A stretch of DNA of 64,000 nt from Plantactinospora sp. KBS50 (GCF_002285795.1 NZ_CP022961.1:5584001-5648000), one strand, 5' to 3'. Counted from the stretch's first letter, positions 1 through 8,091 are shown. The notes: generated by a model not told the origin, from the sequence alone. Translations and numbers: made by a program.

Positions 1-198
1 TGCTGCCGGTTCGCCGTCACCGACGACGCCCTGACGGTCGAGGTGAGCGTGCCGGTCCGCTCGGGTTCCCGGCTGCCACCGGAGTCGTCGTTCGCCTGGA
101 AGGTGCTGACCGCGCTCACCACCTCGGCGATGGCGACGGCCGCCGACGGGGTGGTCACCATCGCGCTGCTGACCCGGCGCGGCTCCAGCGCCCGCTGA
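1..198 (+). CDS. RsbW-like ATP-binding protein, C-terminal end (partial)
   Basis: The open frame enters from the left edge and stops at 196-198, leaving 65 residues. The visible end has the beta-strand, helix, strand pattern that closes an HATPase_c anti-sigma fold (TVEVSVP, then FAWKVLTALTTS, then GVVTIALLTRR). The N, G1 and G2 boxes lie outside the window, so ATP binding cannot be verified. Proteins of this type normally act as anti-sigma regulators or kinases in partner-switching modules. Two more RsbW-like proteins lie at 26.0 and 27.7 kb. The assignment rests only on the fold-like pattern. Confidence 0.5.
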   Translation, partial: CCRFAVTDDALTVEVSVPVRSGSRLPPESSFAWKVLTALTTSAMATAADGVVTIALLTRRGSSAR

Positions 199-286
199 GC
201 CGGCCCGCCGGCCTGACAGCACGGCCCGGCCCGACAGCACGGCGATCAGACGGCGCGGCGACCAGACGGCACGGCCCGGGAGGCGC

Positions 287-676
287 TCAGCGGGCGCCGA
301 GTGCCCGCGTGCTGGGGCCACTGACCAGCAGCCCGCACACGGCCGCCCCGAGGGCGATGAGCGGCACGCCGACCCAGCCGAGACCGCCCCGGGTCATGTA
401 GTAACCCACCGGGAAGAGCATCAGTTGCAGGACGATCGCCGGTGCCCGCGCGGCGGCCCGCCGGGCGGTCAGCGCGCCGCCGAGCAGCCAGAGCAGCAGG
501 GCGCCGCCGGCGGCGAACGCGGTCACGATGATCGCGGAGGTGAGGTCGACCACAGTGGCCGTGAAGTCGGACCAGACCAGGAAGGCGGCCAGCAGGCCGA
601 GACCGACGGCCTCGACCCTGAGCAGCCGGACGGCCCAGCGCAACGGGGTGGGCAGGATCTCGACGTCGGTGGCCAC
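287..676 (-). CDS. Small membrane protein, 129 aa
   Basis: A GTG start at 676 gives about 129 residues with four hydrophobic segments: around residues 19-35, 42-66, 75-92 and 97-118. A short charged loop (TARRAAARAP) lies between segments two and three, and there is a GGLGW turn. No catalytic motif is visible and I do not recognise a named family. The longer in-frame extension upstream is antisense to the neighbouring lipid kinase and looks non-coding. The start lies 44 bp from the divergent kinase start at 720, so the two genes share one short promoter region. Confidence 0.7.
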   Translation of the reverse strand: MATDVEILPTPLRWAVRLLRVEAVGLGLLAAFLVWSDFTATVVDLTSAIIVTAFAAGGALLLWLLGGALTARRAAARAPAIVLQLMLFPVGYYMTRGGLGWVGVPLIALGAAVCGLLVSGPSTRALGAR

Positions 677-706
677 GACCGGAACGATACCTGCGGGCCG
701 GCGCGG

Positions 707-712
707 TACAGT
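707..712 (+). promoter_or_regulatory. -10 element (TACAGT) of a probable leaderless transcript
   Basis: TACAGT fits the actinobacterial TAnnnT -10 pattern. It ends 7 nt before the ATG at 720, so transcription would begin at or next to the start codon. No Shine-Dalgarno sequence is present. No convincing -35 box is seen. Confidence 0.5.
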
Positions 713-719
713 GCCGGCC

Positions 720-1664
720 ATGCGGGCGGTCCTGGTGGTCAACCCGAAGGCCACCACCACGAGTGAACGCAGCCGGGACATCCTGGTCCGGGCCCTGCGC
801 AGTGAGGTCGACCTCACCGTCGAGTACACCCGACGGCGTGGACACGGGGTGGCGCTCGGGCAGGCCGCGGTCCTGCAGGGGGTCGACCTGGTGGTCACCC
901 TGGGCGGCGACGGCACCGTCAACGAGGTGGTCAACGGGTTGATGACCGCGCCCGAGTCCGCCGACGGTCCGACCCGCCCCCGACCCCTCCCCCGGCTGGC
1001 CGTCGTCCCCGGCGGATCCACGAACGTCTTCGCGCGCGCCCTCGGCATGCCGCGGGAGTGGTCCGAGAGCGCCGGCGTGATCCTGGAGGCGCTCCGCGAG
1101 GGCCGGTCCCGCACCGTCGGGCTCGGCCGCGCGGACGACCGGTACTTCACCTTCTGCGCGGGGTTCGGGCTGGACGCCGCCGTGGTGCGCCGGGTGGAGC
1201 GGGCTCGGCATCGCGGCCGGCGGTCCAGCCCCGCCCTCTACCTCACCGCCACCATGCAGCAGTTCCTCGTCGGCACCGAGCGCCGGGACCCGGCCATCGC
1301 GCTGGAGCGCCCCGGCGAGGATGCGATCGAGGACCTGGCCACGGTCCTCATCCAGAACACGGCTCCGTGGACCTTCCTCGGCGAGCGTGCGGTGAATCCC
1401 AATCCCGAGGCCTCGTTCGACCGGGGTCTCGATCTGCTCGCCCTGCGCCGCCTGCGCGTACCGAGCACCACACGTACGGTGACGCAAATCCTGTCGCGAC
1501 ACGCCGATCCACGCGGTAAACAGGTCCTGCGGCTGCACGACCTGGACGAGTTCAGCCTGGTGGCACGGCGCCCGCAGGCGTTCCAGCTGGACGGCGACTA
1601 CCTTGGCGAGCGAGACAAGGTGCGTTTTACCTCCGTACCGGCAGCACTAAGAGTAATCTGCTAG
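720..1664 (+). CDS. Diacylglycerol/lipid kinase family protein
   Basis: This 314-aa protein belongs to the DAGK/YegS/LCB5 lipid kinase family, which phosphorylates diacylglycerol or related lipids at the membrane. The N-terminal strand VLVVNPKA is followed near residue 63 by the nucleotide-binding signature GGDGTVNEVVNGL and then PGGSTNVFARALG. The C-terminal half carries the beta-sandwich typical of the family and ends with the FQLDGDYLG phosphate-site motif. The ATG at 720 was chosen over longer upstream frames because the family begins at the RAVLVVNPKA strand and a -10 element sits 7 nt upstream. whiB1 follows after 436 bp. Confidence 0.9.
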   Translation: MRAVLVVNPKATTTSERSRDILVRALRSEVDLTVEYTRRRGHGVALGQAAVLQGVDLVVTLGGDGTVNEVVNGLMTAPESADGPTRPRPLPRLAVVPGGSTNVFARALGMPREWSESAGVILEALREGRSRTVGLGRADDRYFTFCAGFGLDAAVVRRVERARHRGRRSSPALYLTATMQQFLVGTERRDPAIALERPGEDAIEDLATVLIQNTAPWTFLGERAVNPNPEASFDRGLDLLALRRLRVPSTTRTVTQILSRHADPRGKQVLRLHDLDEFSLVARRPQAFQLDGDYLGERDKVRFTSVPAALRVIC

Positions 1665-1821
1665 GGCTTGGGTACGGCTACCTTCATCGATGGCCGGAGC
1701 GGCCGACCGGGAGGTAGCGAAGTGCCGGAAATGTCAGCGATGCGCCGCGGACCGTACTATATTGATTCCCGGCTGTGCCAGCGAGGGGCCCCGGAAGCGC
1801 GAAGATCCGGACAAATGGGTC

Positions 1822-1835
1822 GTGAGCTAGCTCAC
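1822..1835. promoter_or_regulatory. CRP/FNR-family operator 1 upstream of whiB1
   Basis: GTGAGCTAGCTCAC is a perfect 14-bp palindrome of the form GTGA-N6-TCAC, the core recognised by actinobacterial CRP (Rv3676 in M. tuberculosis). It is centred 60 bp upstream of a second site and 35 bp before the TTGACA box, a class I activation geometry. The M. tuberculosis whiB1 promoter is known to carry two CRP sites, so conservation of the arrangement is expected. Confidence 0.75.
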
Positions 1836-1863
1836 CCGCCGAGGATTTTTCCCGGCGTCACCC

Positions 1864-1869
1864 TTGACA
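1864..1869 (+). promoter_or_regulatory. -35 hexamer TTGACA of the whiB1 promoter
   Basis: This is a consensus -35 hexamer for the principal sigma factor. The matching -10 would fall at 1886-1892, which is poor (AGCATT) and lies inside the second CRP-type palindrome, so a protein bound there should block polymerase. The inferred transcription start is near 1899. Confidence 0.45.
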
Positions 1870-1881
1870 ACGCCGGAGTTC

Positions 1882-1895
1882 GTGAAAGCATTCAC
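1882..1895. promoter_or_regulatory. CRP/FNR-family operator 2 upstream of whiB1
   Basis: GTGA-AAGCAT-TCAC matches the CRP core in both half-sites and is centred exactly 60 bp (close to six helical turns) from operator 1. It overlaps the predicted -10 region, so occupation should repress. This mirrors the activation-then-repression model described for M. tuberculosis whiB1. Confidence 0.7.
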
Positions 1896-2100
1896 AAGCG
1901 AAGTTAATACCGGGACACAGCCGGATTACGCGTCCAGCCGGACGCGCCGCCGGAATCCGGTCCCACCCGCTAAACAAGCCCGCTTACGCGCTGCCGAGCG
2001 GACGGATGCATTCCGTCGCCATCGGCAATGCGGATGCAGATAAGAAACAGCACCAGAAAACGCACCACCATCCAGACCAAGAACGAGGAGTGTTGCCGCC

Positions 2101-2358
2101 ATGGACTGGCGCCACCATGCTGCCTGCCGCGACGAGGACCCGGAGCTGTTCTTCCCGATCGGGACGTCCGGACCGGCGGTCCTGCAGGTCGAGCAGGCCA
2201 AGGCCGTCTGCCGGCGCTGCTCGGTGACCGACGAGTGCCTGCGGTGGGCACTCGAATCCGGTCAGGACGCCGGCGTCTGGGGCGGAATGAGCGAAGAGGA
2301 GCGGCGTGCCGTCAAGCGCCGCGGCGGCCTTCGGGTACTGCGCGCTCACTCTGCCTGA
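2101..2358 (+). CDS. whiB1: WhiB1-type iron-sulfur transcription factor
   Basis: This 85-aa protein is a near-canonical WhiB1/WblE: it opens MDWRHHAACRDEDPELFFP and has the four cluster-ligating cysteines C9, C37, C40 and C46, followed by the GVWGG turn and a basic KRR tail for DNA contact. WhiB1 binds a nitric-oxide-sensitive [4Fe-4S] cluster and partners region 4 of the primary sigma factor; it is essential in mycobacteria. The ATG has a GAGGAG site 10 nt upstream. Regulation is probably by CRP through two upstream palindromes, and a strong hairpin terminates the transcript at 2381-2409. Confidence 0.96.
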   Translation: MDWRHHAACRDEDPELFFPIGTSGPAVLQVEQAKAVCRRCSVTDECLRWALESGQDAGVWGGMSEEERRAVKRRGGLRVLRAHSA

Positions 2359-2380
2359 GCAGAACCAACCACGACCGCCT

Positions 2381-2409
2381 GGCGCCCCGGGAGCTACTCC
2401 CGGGGCGCC
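2381..2409. terminator. Strong hairpin terminator after whiB1
   Basis: GGCGCCCCGGGAG and CTCCCGGGGCGCC form a perfect 13-bp stem with a 3-nt CTA loop, 22 bp after the whiB1 stop. There is no T-run, as is common for actinobacterial hairpin terminators. It lies between the converging whiB1 and chelatase genes and could serve both strands. Confidence 0.8.
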
Positions 2410-2531
2410 ATGCTGTGTCTGGGGACACATTCAGGTTGATCGAGAACTTTCCGTCACCGGAGAAATACGGTCGGAATGCGAATGGCTATCCCATTCGGCA
2501 TTTGCCAATTGCGGCCAAGATCGGGCGCCGG

Positions 2532-3359
2532 TCAGCCGACCGGCGCCGCGGCGGCCCGGGACAGCACCAGCCGGACCAGTTCCTCGGCCGCACCGAGCGG
2601 CTCGCTGACCGCCACCGCACCGGCCGACCGCGCGCCGCCGACGGCCGCGGCGTACAGCCGGCCCGGCGCCAGGAAGTACGCGGCCACCGCGACCCGCCGG
2701 GCACCCTCGGCCCGCAGCCGGGAAACCGCCTCAGCGGGCGACGGGGCCGCCGCCGAGGCGTACGCCGGCCGGCACGGCAGGCCGGTCCGCTCGGCCAGCG
2801 CGTCGGCCACCCGAGCCACCTCCGCCCGCGCCCCGGCATCCCGGGTACCCGCGGCGGCCAACACCAGGGCATCGGTCTGCGCCGACCCGGCGGCCTCGGC
2901 CAGCCGCCGGCACACCGCGGCCACCAGCAGGTCGTCCACCGGGCCACCGAGCGGGCCGAGCACGTCGGCGACGCGTACCGGGATCCGTAACCCCGCGGCC
3001 CGCGCCGCGGCAACGGCCTCGGGGATGTCCACCCGGCGGTGGTACGCGGCGGTGAGCAGTACGGGCACCACCGTCGCCCGGTCGTGGCCGGCGGCCTGGA
3101 GGGCGCGCAGCACGGCGCCGGGCCGGGGTCCGGCATGGTCGAGGTAAGCCGTCCGGACCGGCGTGTCGGGGCTGGCCAGCCGCACGGCCGTGGCCAACGC
3201 CTCGGTCTCGGCGGCCGCCCGCGGGTCGCGGCTGCCGTGCGCCACCAGGACGATCGGCCTCGGCCCGGCCACCGGCCCGGCGGGCGGCCCGGCCGGCAGG
3301 CACTGGCCCGCACCGACCGGACCGGCCACCGGGCCGATGATCGATCCGCTCGAAATCAC
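2532..3359 (-). CDS. Sirohydrochlorin chelatase (CbiX-like), sulfate-reduction operon
   Basis: This 275-aa protein carries two tandem CbiX-type domains. The first begins IVLVAHGSRDPRA with the HGSRDP motif and ends near VPVLLTAAYH, whose histidine is a likely metal or base residue. The second starts around ALVLAAAGTRD. The family inserts iron (or cobalt) into sirohydrochlorin; here it probably makes the siroheme needed by the sulfite reductase in the same operon. The GTG at 3359 overlaps the cysH stop by 4 bp (GTGA), implying translational coupling. The first 35 residues are low-complexity Gly/Pro/Ala, so a later start cannot be excluded. Confidence 0.82.
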   Translation of the reverse strand: MISSGSIIGPVAGPVGAGQCLPAGPPAGPVAGPRPIVLVAHGSRDPRAAAETEALATAVRLASPDTPVRTAYLDHAGPRPGAVLRALQAAGHDRATVVPVLLTAAYHRRVDIPEAVAAARAAGLRIPVRVADVLGPLGGPVDDLLVAAVCRRLAEAAGSAQTDALVLAAAGTRDAGARAEVARVADALAERTGLPCRPAYASAAAPSPAEAVSRLRAEGARRVAVAAYFLAPGRLYAAAVGGARSAGAVAVSEPLGAAEELVRLVLSRAAAAPVG

Positions 3360-4150
3360 GCGTGCAGACCGCACTCGGTCTTGTCGAACATCGCCCACCG
3401 GCCGGCCCGCGGGTCCTCGCCGGCCTTCGTCCGCCGGGTGCACGGCCAGCAGCCGATCGACGAGTAGCCCTGCCGGAACAACTCGTTGACCGGCACGTTC
3501 CACCGGGACACGTACCGGTCGACGTCCGCCTGGGTCCACGCGGCGATCGGGTTCACCTTGACCTTCCCGCGCCGCGGGTCGAAGCCCACCACCGGCGTGT
3601 TGGCCCGGGTCGGCGACTCGTCCCGGCGCAGCCCGGCGGCCCAGGCGTCGTAGTCGGCCAGCGCGCGCTCCAACGGCTCGATCTTGCGCAGCGCGCAGCA
3701 CTCGTCCGGTGCCCGGGAGAACAGCCGCGGCCCGTGGTCGCCGTCCTGCTGGCCGACCGTCCGGCGGGGCCGGATGGAGCGCACGTTGACCGGCAGGGTC
3801 CGGGCGACCGTGTCGCGCACCCGCAGCGTCTCCGGAAAGTGCAGCCCGGTGTCCAGGAACACCACGTCCACCCCCGGCGCCACCCGGGACACCAGGTGCG
3901 CCAGCACGCCGTCGGCCATCGAGCTGGTCACGCAGAACCGCTCGCCGAAGGTGCTGGCGGCCCACTCGGCGATCCGCTCGGCGGGCGCCTCGGCCAGTTC
4001 CCGACCGGCCCGCTCGGCGATCTCCCGCAGCTCCTCGGGACTGCGCCGCTGCGGATCGGGCGCCGGCCCGAACCGCACCAGGTTCAGGTTCGCGGCCGAG
4101 ACCGGCCCGCTGCGGACCATGCTCCGCCGCGCCTCGCTCCTCGTGCTCAC
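3356..4150 (-). CDS. cysH: APS/PAPS reductase, [4Fe-4S] type
   Basis: This 264-aa thioredoxin-dependent adenylylsulfate reductase makes sulfite in assimilatory sulfate reduction. The PAPS-reductase core shows SSMADGVL (nucleotide loop) and VVFLDTGLHFPET. The paired cysteines ECCALRKIEPL and GCWPC are the [4Fe-4S] ligands that mark the APS-type bacterial enzyme, and the C-terminal TECGLH is the catalytic cysteine tail. The GTG at 4150 overlaps the stop of the small zinc-ribbon gene by 4 bp, which decides the start against a longer frame to 4216. It is the third gene of a four-gene operon. Confidence 0.93.
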   Translation of the reverse strand: MSTRSEARRSMVRSGPVSAANLNLVRFGPAPDPQRRSPEELREIAERAGRELAEAPAERIAEWAASTFGERFCVTSSMADGVLAHLVSRVAPGVDVVFLDTGLHFPETLRVRDTVARTLPVNVRSIRPRRTVGQQDGDHGPRLFSRAPDECCALRKIEPLERALADYDAWAAGLRRDESPTRANTPVVGFDPRRGKVKVNPIAAWTQADVDRYVSRWNVPVNELFRQGYSSIGCWPCTRRTKAGEDPRAGRWAMFDKTECGLHA

Positions 4151-4305
4151 GGGTTCGTCCCTCTCGACAGGAGGCCGGTGAACCGAACGGTGAAGACCCG
4201 GGCGCAGGCCCGGCACTCCCAGGCACCGTGGGAGTCCGCGTGCGGCCGGAGGTCCTCCTCGCCGCAGTACGGGCAGTAGAACGGGACGGCCCGGCTCTCA
4301 CTCAT
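4147..4305 (-). CDS. Small CxxC zinc-ribbon protein, 52 aa
   Basis: This 52-aa protein has two CxxC knuckles, CPYC (C11, C14) and CRAC (C31, C34), predicting a zinc ribbon or rubredoxin-like metal site. The ATG at 4305 overlaps the sulfite reductase stop by 4 bp, and its own stop overlaps the cysH start by 4 bp. A similarly small uncharacterised gene between sulfite reductase and cysH is known in Streptomyces, so the position is conserved. Its role is unknown; an accessory function for sulfite reductase or cysH (cluster assembly, electron or sulfide handling) is inferred only from position. Confidence 0.85.
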   Translation of the reverse strand: MSESRAVPFYCPYCGEEDLRPHADSHGAWECRACARVFTVRFTGLLSRGTNP

Positions 4306-6023
4306 CGCAGTTCCTCCTCCGGTGCCCGGGCGGCCCACTGGGCGAACGACTCGTCCCCGGACCGACCGGCCAGGTACCGGCGGGTCAGCCGCTCGACGTA
4401 CCCGGGAAGCTCCTCGGCGGTGGTCTTCAGCCCGCGCGGCTTGCGGCCGAAGCCGGCGGTGCGGTCGCGGGCCATGCCCAGCCCGCCGCCGAGATGGACC
4501 TGGAACCCCTCCACCTGCCGGCCGTCCGGGCCGACCACCAGTTGACCCTTGAGCCCGATGTCCGCGGTCTGGGTCCGGGCGCAGGCGTTCGGGCAGCCGT
4601 TCAGGTGGATCGAGATCCCGGCGTCACCCAGCTCGCCCCGGCCCAGCCGCTCCTCCAGGTGCGCCACCAGCTCCGCGCCGCGGGCCTTGGTCTCGACGAT
4701 CGCCAGCTTGCAGAACTCGATCCCGGTGCAGGCCATCGTGTCGCGCCGCCAGGCCGACGGCTCGGCCTCCAGCCCGATCCGGCGCAGCGCCCCGACCAGC
4801 GGCCCGACCTGCTCGTCCGGCACGTCGAGCACCAGCAACTTCTGGTACGGGGTCAGCCGGACCCGGCCGCTGCCGTGCGTGGCGGCCACGTCGGCCAGTT
4901 CGGCGAGCTGGCTGCCGGAGATCCGGCCCACCACCGGGGCCACGCCCACGTACCGGCGGCCGTCCCGCTGCGGATGCACGCCGATGTGGTCGATCGGCTT
5001 CTCCGGCAGCTCCGGCGGCGGTCCGTCGAGCAGGGTCCGGCCGAGGTACTCCTTCTCCAGCACGTCCCGGAACCGCTGCACACCCCAGTCGGCGACCAGG
5101 TACTTCAACCGGGCCCGGTTGCGCAGCCGCCGGTAGCCGTAGTCGCGGAAGATGCCGATCACCCCGGCCCAGACCTCCGGGACCTCGGCCAGCGGCACCC
5201 ACACCCCGAGCCGCTGGGCCAGCATCGGGTTGGTGCTCAGGCCACCGCCCACCCAGAGGTCGAAGCCCGGCCCGTGCTCCGGATGCCGCACGCCGAGGAA
5301 CGAGACGTCGTTCACCTCGTACGGGACGTCGGCCAGCCAGGAGATCGAGGTCTTGAACTTGCGGGGCAGGTTCGAGAACTCCGGGTTGCCCACGTACCGC
5401 CGGACGATCTCCTCCACCGCCGGGGTCGCGTCGATCAGTTCGGACTCCGCGACGCCCGCCACCGGGCTACCCAGCACCACCCGCGGCGAGTCGCCGCACG
5501 CCTCGGTGGTCTGCAGCCCGACCGCCTCCAGCCGCCGCCAGATCGCCGGTACGTCCTCGATGCGCACCCAGTGCAGTTGGATGTTCTGCCGGTCGGTGAC
5601 GTCGGCGGTGTTGCGGGCGTACCGCTCGGAGATCTCGGCGATGGCGCGCAACTGGTCCACGCTGAGCTGCCCGCCGTCCACCCGGACCCGGAGCATGAAG
5701 TACTCGTCCTCCAGCTCGTGCGGTTCGAGCACGGCCGTGCGGCCGCCGTCGATGCCGGGGCGGCGCTGCGTGTAGAGCCCCCACCAACGGAACCGCCCGC
5801 GCAGGTCGGCCGGGTCGATGGAGGCGAAGCCGCGGTGCGCGTAGATGTTCTCGATCCGGGCGCGCACGTTGAGCGCGTCGTCGTCCTTCTTGAGCCGCTC
5901 GTTGGCGTTCAGGGGCTCCCGGTGCCCCAGTGCCCACTGGCCCTCGCCGCGCGGACGCCCGGGGCGCCTGGCGGCGCCGGGGCTCGGGCGGGAGGTGGGT
6001 CGTGCCGGGGTGCTGTCGGCCAT
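4302..6023 (-). CDS. sir: Ferredoxin-dependent sulfite reductase (siroheme, [4Fe-4S])
   Basis: This 573-aa enzyme reduces sulfite to sulfide with six electrons from ferredoxin. It has the duplicated nitrite/sulfite reductase layout. The siroheme-iron-sulfur ligands are seen in ACTGIEFCKLA and NGCPNACAR near residues 430-480. WWGLYTQR and EACGDSPR resemble the positions of the Tyr-Cys crosslink known in the M. tuberculosis homologue NirA. The ATG at 6023 is preceded by GGAGG 8 nt upstream. It heads the operon sir, zinc ribbon, cysH, chelatase, each joined by 4-bp overlaps. The N-terminal 35 residues are Pro/Arg-rich and probably disordered. Confidence 0.94.
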   Translation of the reverse strand: MADSTPARPTSRPSPGAARRPGRPRGEGQWALGHREPLNANERLKKDDDALNVRARIENIYAHRGFASIDPADLRGRFRWWGLYTQRRPGIDGGRTAVLEPHELEDEYFMLRVRVDGGQLSVDQLRAIAEISERYARNTADVTDRQNIQLHWVRIEDVPAIWRRLEAVGLQTTEACGDSPRVVLGSPVAGVAESELIDATPAVEEIVRRYVGNPEFSNLPRKFKTSISWLADVPYEVNDVSFLGVRHPEHGPGFDLWVGGGLSTNPMLAQRLGVWVPLAEVPEVWAGVIGIFRDYGYRRLRNRARLKYLVADWGVQRFRDVLEKEYLGRTLLDGPPPELPEKPIDHIGVHPQRDGRRYVGVAPVVGRISGSQLAELADVAATHGSGRVRLTPYQKLLVLDVPDEQVGPLVGALRRIGLEAEPSAWRRDTMACTGIEFCKLAIVETKARGAELVAHLEERLGRGELGDAGISIHLNGCPNACARTQTADIGLKGQLVVGPDGRQVEGFQVHLGGGLGMARDRTAGFGRKPRGLKTTAEELPGYVERLTRRYLAGRSGDESFAQWAARAPEEELR

Positions 6024-6441
6024 CGCAAGGTCCTCCGTTGGCTGTCCCGCGGTACGGATTGGGGGGCGTGACCTGGGCGACGGTCCGCTCCCACCGCGGG
6101 GGTGGAGCCGGGGAACGACGATGTCCTCAAACCGGCGCGGCACGCCCGGAACGGTCGAGGGTCCGGAGCGTCAGAGGGCCGGACAGATCGCGCTGCGCAC
6201 GCGCCCGTAATCTACGTGGCGGCGGGCCACGAAGCGGCGCTCGACGGCGGCGGTCATGCCCGTCATGCTGCCATATCGGACCGGCCGCGGCCAGGGAAGC
6301 GTGGGCGGGGTCTCACCTGCCGGTAACCCGAAGCCTGATGGATGCAGCCGGTCGGCGGGTCGGCGCGTCTGGCATGTGATGAGCTGGACTGGGGAAGTAC
6401 GTGGCGCCGTGGGGTTGGCGGCGGGGGGAAGGGCGGGCTGG
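6024..6441. other. 418-bp divergent intergenic region, sir / glycosyltransferase
   Basis: I see no gene or clear riboswitch here. An imperfect hairpin (GCTCC and GGAGC arms, about 6089-6110) lies in the probable sir leader. No palindrome resembling a known sulfur-metabolism operator was recognised. An in-frame upstream extension of the glycosyltransferase exists to 6256 but reads like non-coding sequence. Confidence 0.4.
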
Positions 6442-8034
6442 ATGCGGTCGAGGACCACGCTCACCGGTGGCCGGGGCGAGGACCCGGACTCCGTGGCTGC
6501 CGACCGGCCGGAGCCGCCGGAGCGGCCCGGCGACACCCCCGGAATCGGCGCGCGGACCGTTCCGGAGGCCGAGCCGGTCGCCCGGGACCTCGGCCCGGTG
6601 CCGCGGGTGGCGATGGAGTGGGCGAGCCGGCTCTACTGGCTGTGGCCGGCCCTGGTCACCCTGGCGATCGTCGGGGTACGGCCCGGCCAGGCCGAGCCGT
6701 GGCGGGACGAGTTGGCCACCTGGAGCGCCGCCAGCCGGCCGCTCCACGAGGTGCTGCGGCTGGCCAACCACATCGACGCGGTCACCTCGCCGTACTACCT
6801 GCTGATGTGGTGCTGGATCCGGATCACCGGGGACTCGGCGCTGGCCATGCGGCTGCCCTCGCTCGTGGCGATCGTCGTCTCCTGCGCCGTGCTCACCGTC
6901 CTGGGCCGCCGGCTGTTCGGGCCACGGGTCGGGGTGAGCGCCGGGCTGCTGTACGCGGTCCTGCCGATCACCTCCCGGTACGCCCAGGAGGCCCGCGGCT
7001 ACGGGTTCGCCATGCTGTTCGCGGTCACCTCCACGTTGCTGCTGGTCCGCGCCCTGGAACGGCCCACGTTCCGGCGCTGGGCCGGGTACGCCCTCGCCCT
7101 CTACGGGCTGGCCCTGGCGAACCTGTTGATGCTGCTGCTGCTCCTGGGGCACGCGGTGGCGGTCCTCACCGCGCCCCGGGTGGCCGGCCGCCGGCCGCTG
7201 CCCGGCTGGCTGGTCAGCGCGGTGGTGGTCGGGATCGGGGTGTCTCCGCTGCTGTGGTTGGGGCGGCACCAGAGCGCCACCCAGCTCGACTGGGTACCGC
7301 CGGCGAAGATCGAGGCGCTGCCCGACCTGCCGGGCGGGGTGTTCGGCAGCGCCGCCGTGGGCGGCCTGATCCTGGGCCTGGCCGCGCTCGGGTGGGCGCA
7401 GCGCGGCCGGTGGGGCGGCATCCTCGGGCTGGCCGCGCTCGGCCCGGTCGTGGTGATCTTCTTCGCCGGCCAGCAGCAGCCGGTGTTCGTGGCCCGGTAC
7501 CTGATCTTCACCGTGCCGCTGCTCACCCTGCTGGCCGCCGCGACCATGGACCGGATACGCCCGGCGGCGCTGCTGGCGATCGTGTCCGTGGTCGCGTTTC
7601 TGGGCGCCAACTCCCAACTGGGCCTGCGCTCCACCCACGAGTGGCCCCGGTCGGCACCCCGGGCGTACTCGGCGGCGGCCCGGATCATCGACGAGAACGA
7701 GCGGCCGGGCGACGGCATCGTCTATCCGGACCGGGGCGACTGGGCGTTCCTGGACATCGCCATGGCCTACCACCTCGGCGACCGGATCCCGAGGGACGTC
7801 CTGCTCAGGCGGTCGGCACAGCAGCGCGGCACGCTGTGGGCCAGCGAGTGCTCCGACCCGGCGGCCTGCCTGGCCGGCACCGACCGGATCTGGCTGCTCG
7901 GGGTCGGCGAGCGTACCGATCCGATGGAGGAGATGCCGGACCGCAAGGCCGCGGCGCTGGACGACGGCTACGTCCTGGACCGCCAGTGGACGGTGCCGGG
8001 GCTGACCGTCCGGCTGCTCGTGCGGCGCGGCTGA
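6442..8034 (+). CDS. GT-C type membrane glycosyltransferase
   Basis: About 530 residues with roughly 10 transmembrane segments spread from residue 62 to about 390, and a soluble C-terminal domain. The first loop carries EPWRDELATWSAA; an acidic pair after TM1 is the catalytic hallmark of GT-C enzymes (ArnT/PMT type) that use polyprenyl-phosphate sugars. RYAQEARGYG matches the ARxYG-type loop of bacterial dolichyl-mannosyltransferase-like proteins. It probably transfers a sugar on the outer face of the membrane; donor and acceptor are unknown. The ATG at 6442 follows GGGAAGGG; an in-frame ATG at 6379 is the alternative. Confidence 0.8.
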   Translation: MRSRTTLTGGRGEDPDSVAADRPEPPERPGDTPGIGARTVPEAEPVARDLGPVPRVAMEWASRLYWLWPALVTLAIVGVRPGQAEPWRDELATWSAASRPLHEVLRLANHIDAVTSPYYLLMWCWIRITGDSALAMRLPSLVAIVVSCAVLTVLGRRLFGPRVGVSAGLLYAVLPITSRYAQEARGYGFAMLFAVTSTLLLVRALERPTFRRWAGYALALYGLALANLLMLLLLLGHAVAVLTAPRVAGRRPLPGWLVSAVVVGIGVSPLLWLGRHQSATQLDWVPPAKIEALPDLPGGVFGSAAVGGLILGLAALGWAQRGRWGGILGLAALGPVVVIFFAGQQQPVFVARYLIFTVPLLTLLAAATMDRIRPAALLAIVSVVAFLGANSQLGLRSTHEWPRSAPRAYSAAARIIDENERPGDGIVYPDRGDWAFLDIAMAYHLGDRIPRDVLLRRSAQQRGTLWASECSDPAACLAGTDRIWLLGVGERTDPMEEMPDRKAAALDDGYVLDRQWTVPGLTVRLLVRRG

Positions 8035-8056
8035 TCCGGCGGGCCGGCCGGATCAG
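8031..8056. terminator. Hairpin terminator between converging genes
   Basis: CTGATCCGGC and GCCGGATCAG form a perfect 10-bp stem around a 6-nt loop. The stem includes the stop codon of the glycosyltransferase gene and lies 36 bp from the stop of the converging histidine kinase gene, so it may act in both directions. Confidence 0.65.
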
Positions 8057-8091
8057 CCGGCCCGATCGGCCGGCACGTCAGCCCGGCCCGG

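Larger units (their letters stand above)
1665..2100 (+). promoter_or_regulatory. 436-bp upstream region of whiB1
   Basis: This stretch has no credible gene; a 79-codon frame at 1668-1907 lacks a recognisable protein. It holds two GTGA-N6-TCAC palindromes (1822-1835 and 1882-1895), a TTGACA -35 hexamer at 1864-1869 between them, and an unusually A-rich leader ending in the GAGGAG ribosome-binding site at 2085-2090, 10 nt before the whiB1 ATG. No good TAnnnT -10 sits at 16-18 nt from TTGACA, which would suit an activator-dependent promoter. Confidence 0.6.

Noticed and set aside
1668-1907. 79-codon frame upstream of whiB1
   Set aside because: No ribosome-binding site or known motif, and it overlaps the CRP-type palindrome and the -35 box.
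2381-2409. Hairpin after whiB1 as a riboswitch of the sulfur operon
   Set aside because: It is a simple 13-bp perfect stem at the 3' ends of converging genes, far from the sir start at 6023.
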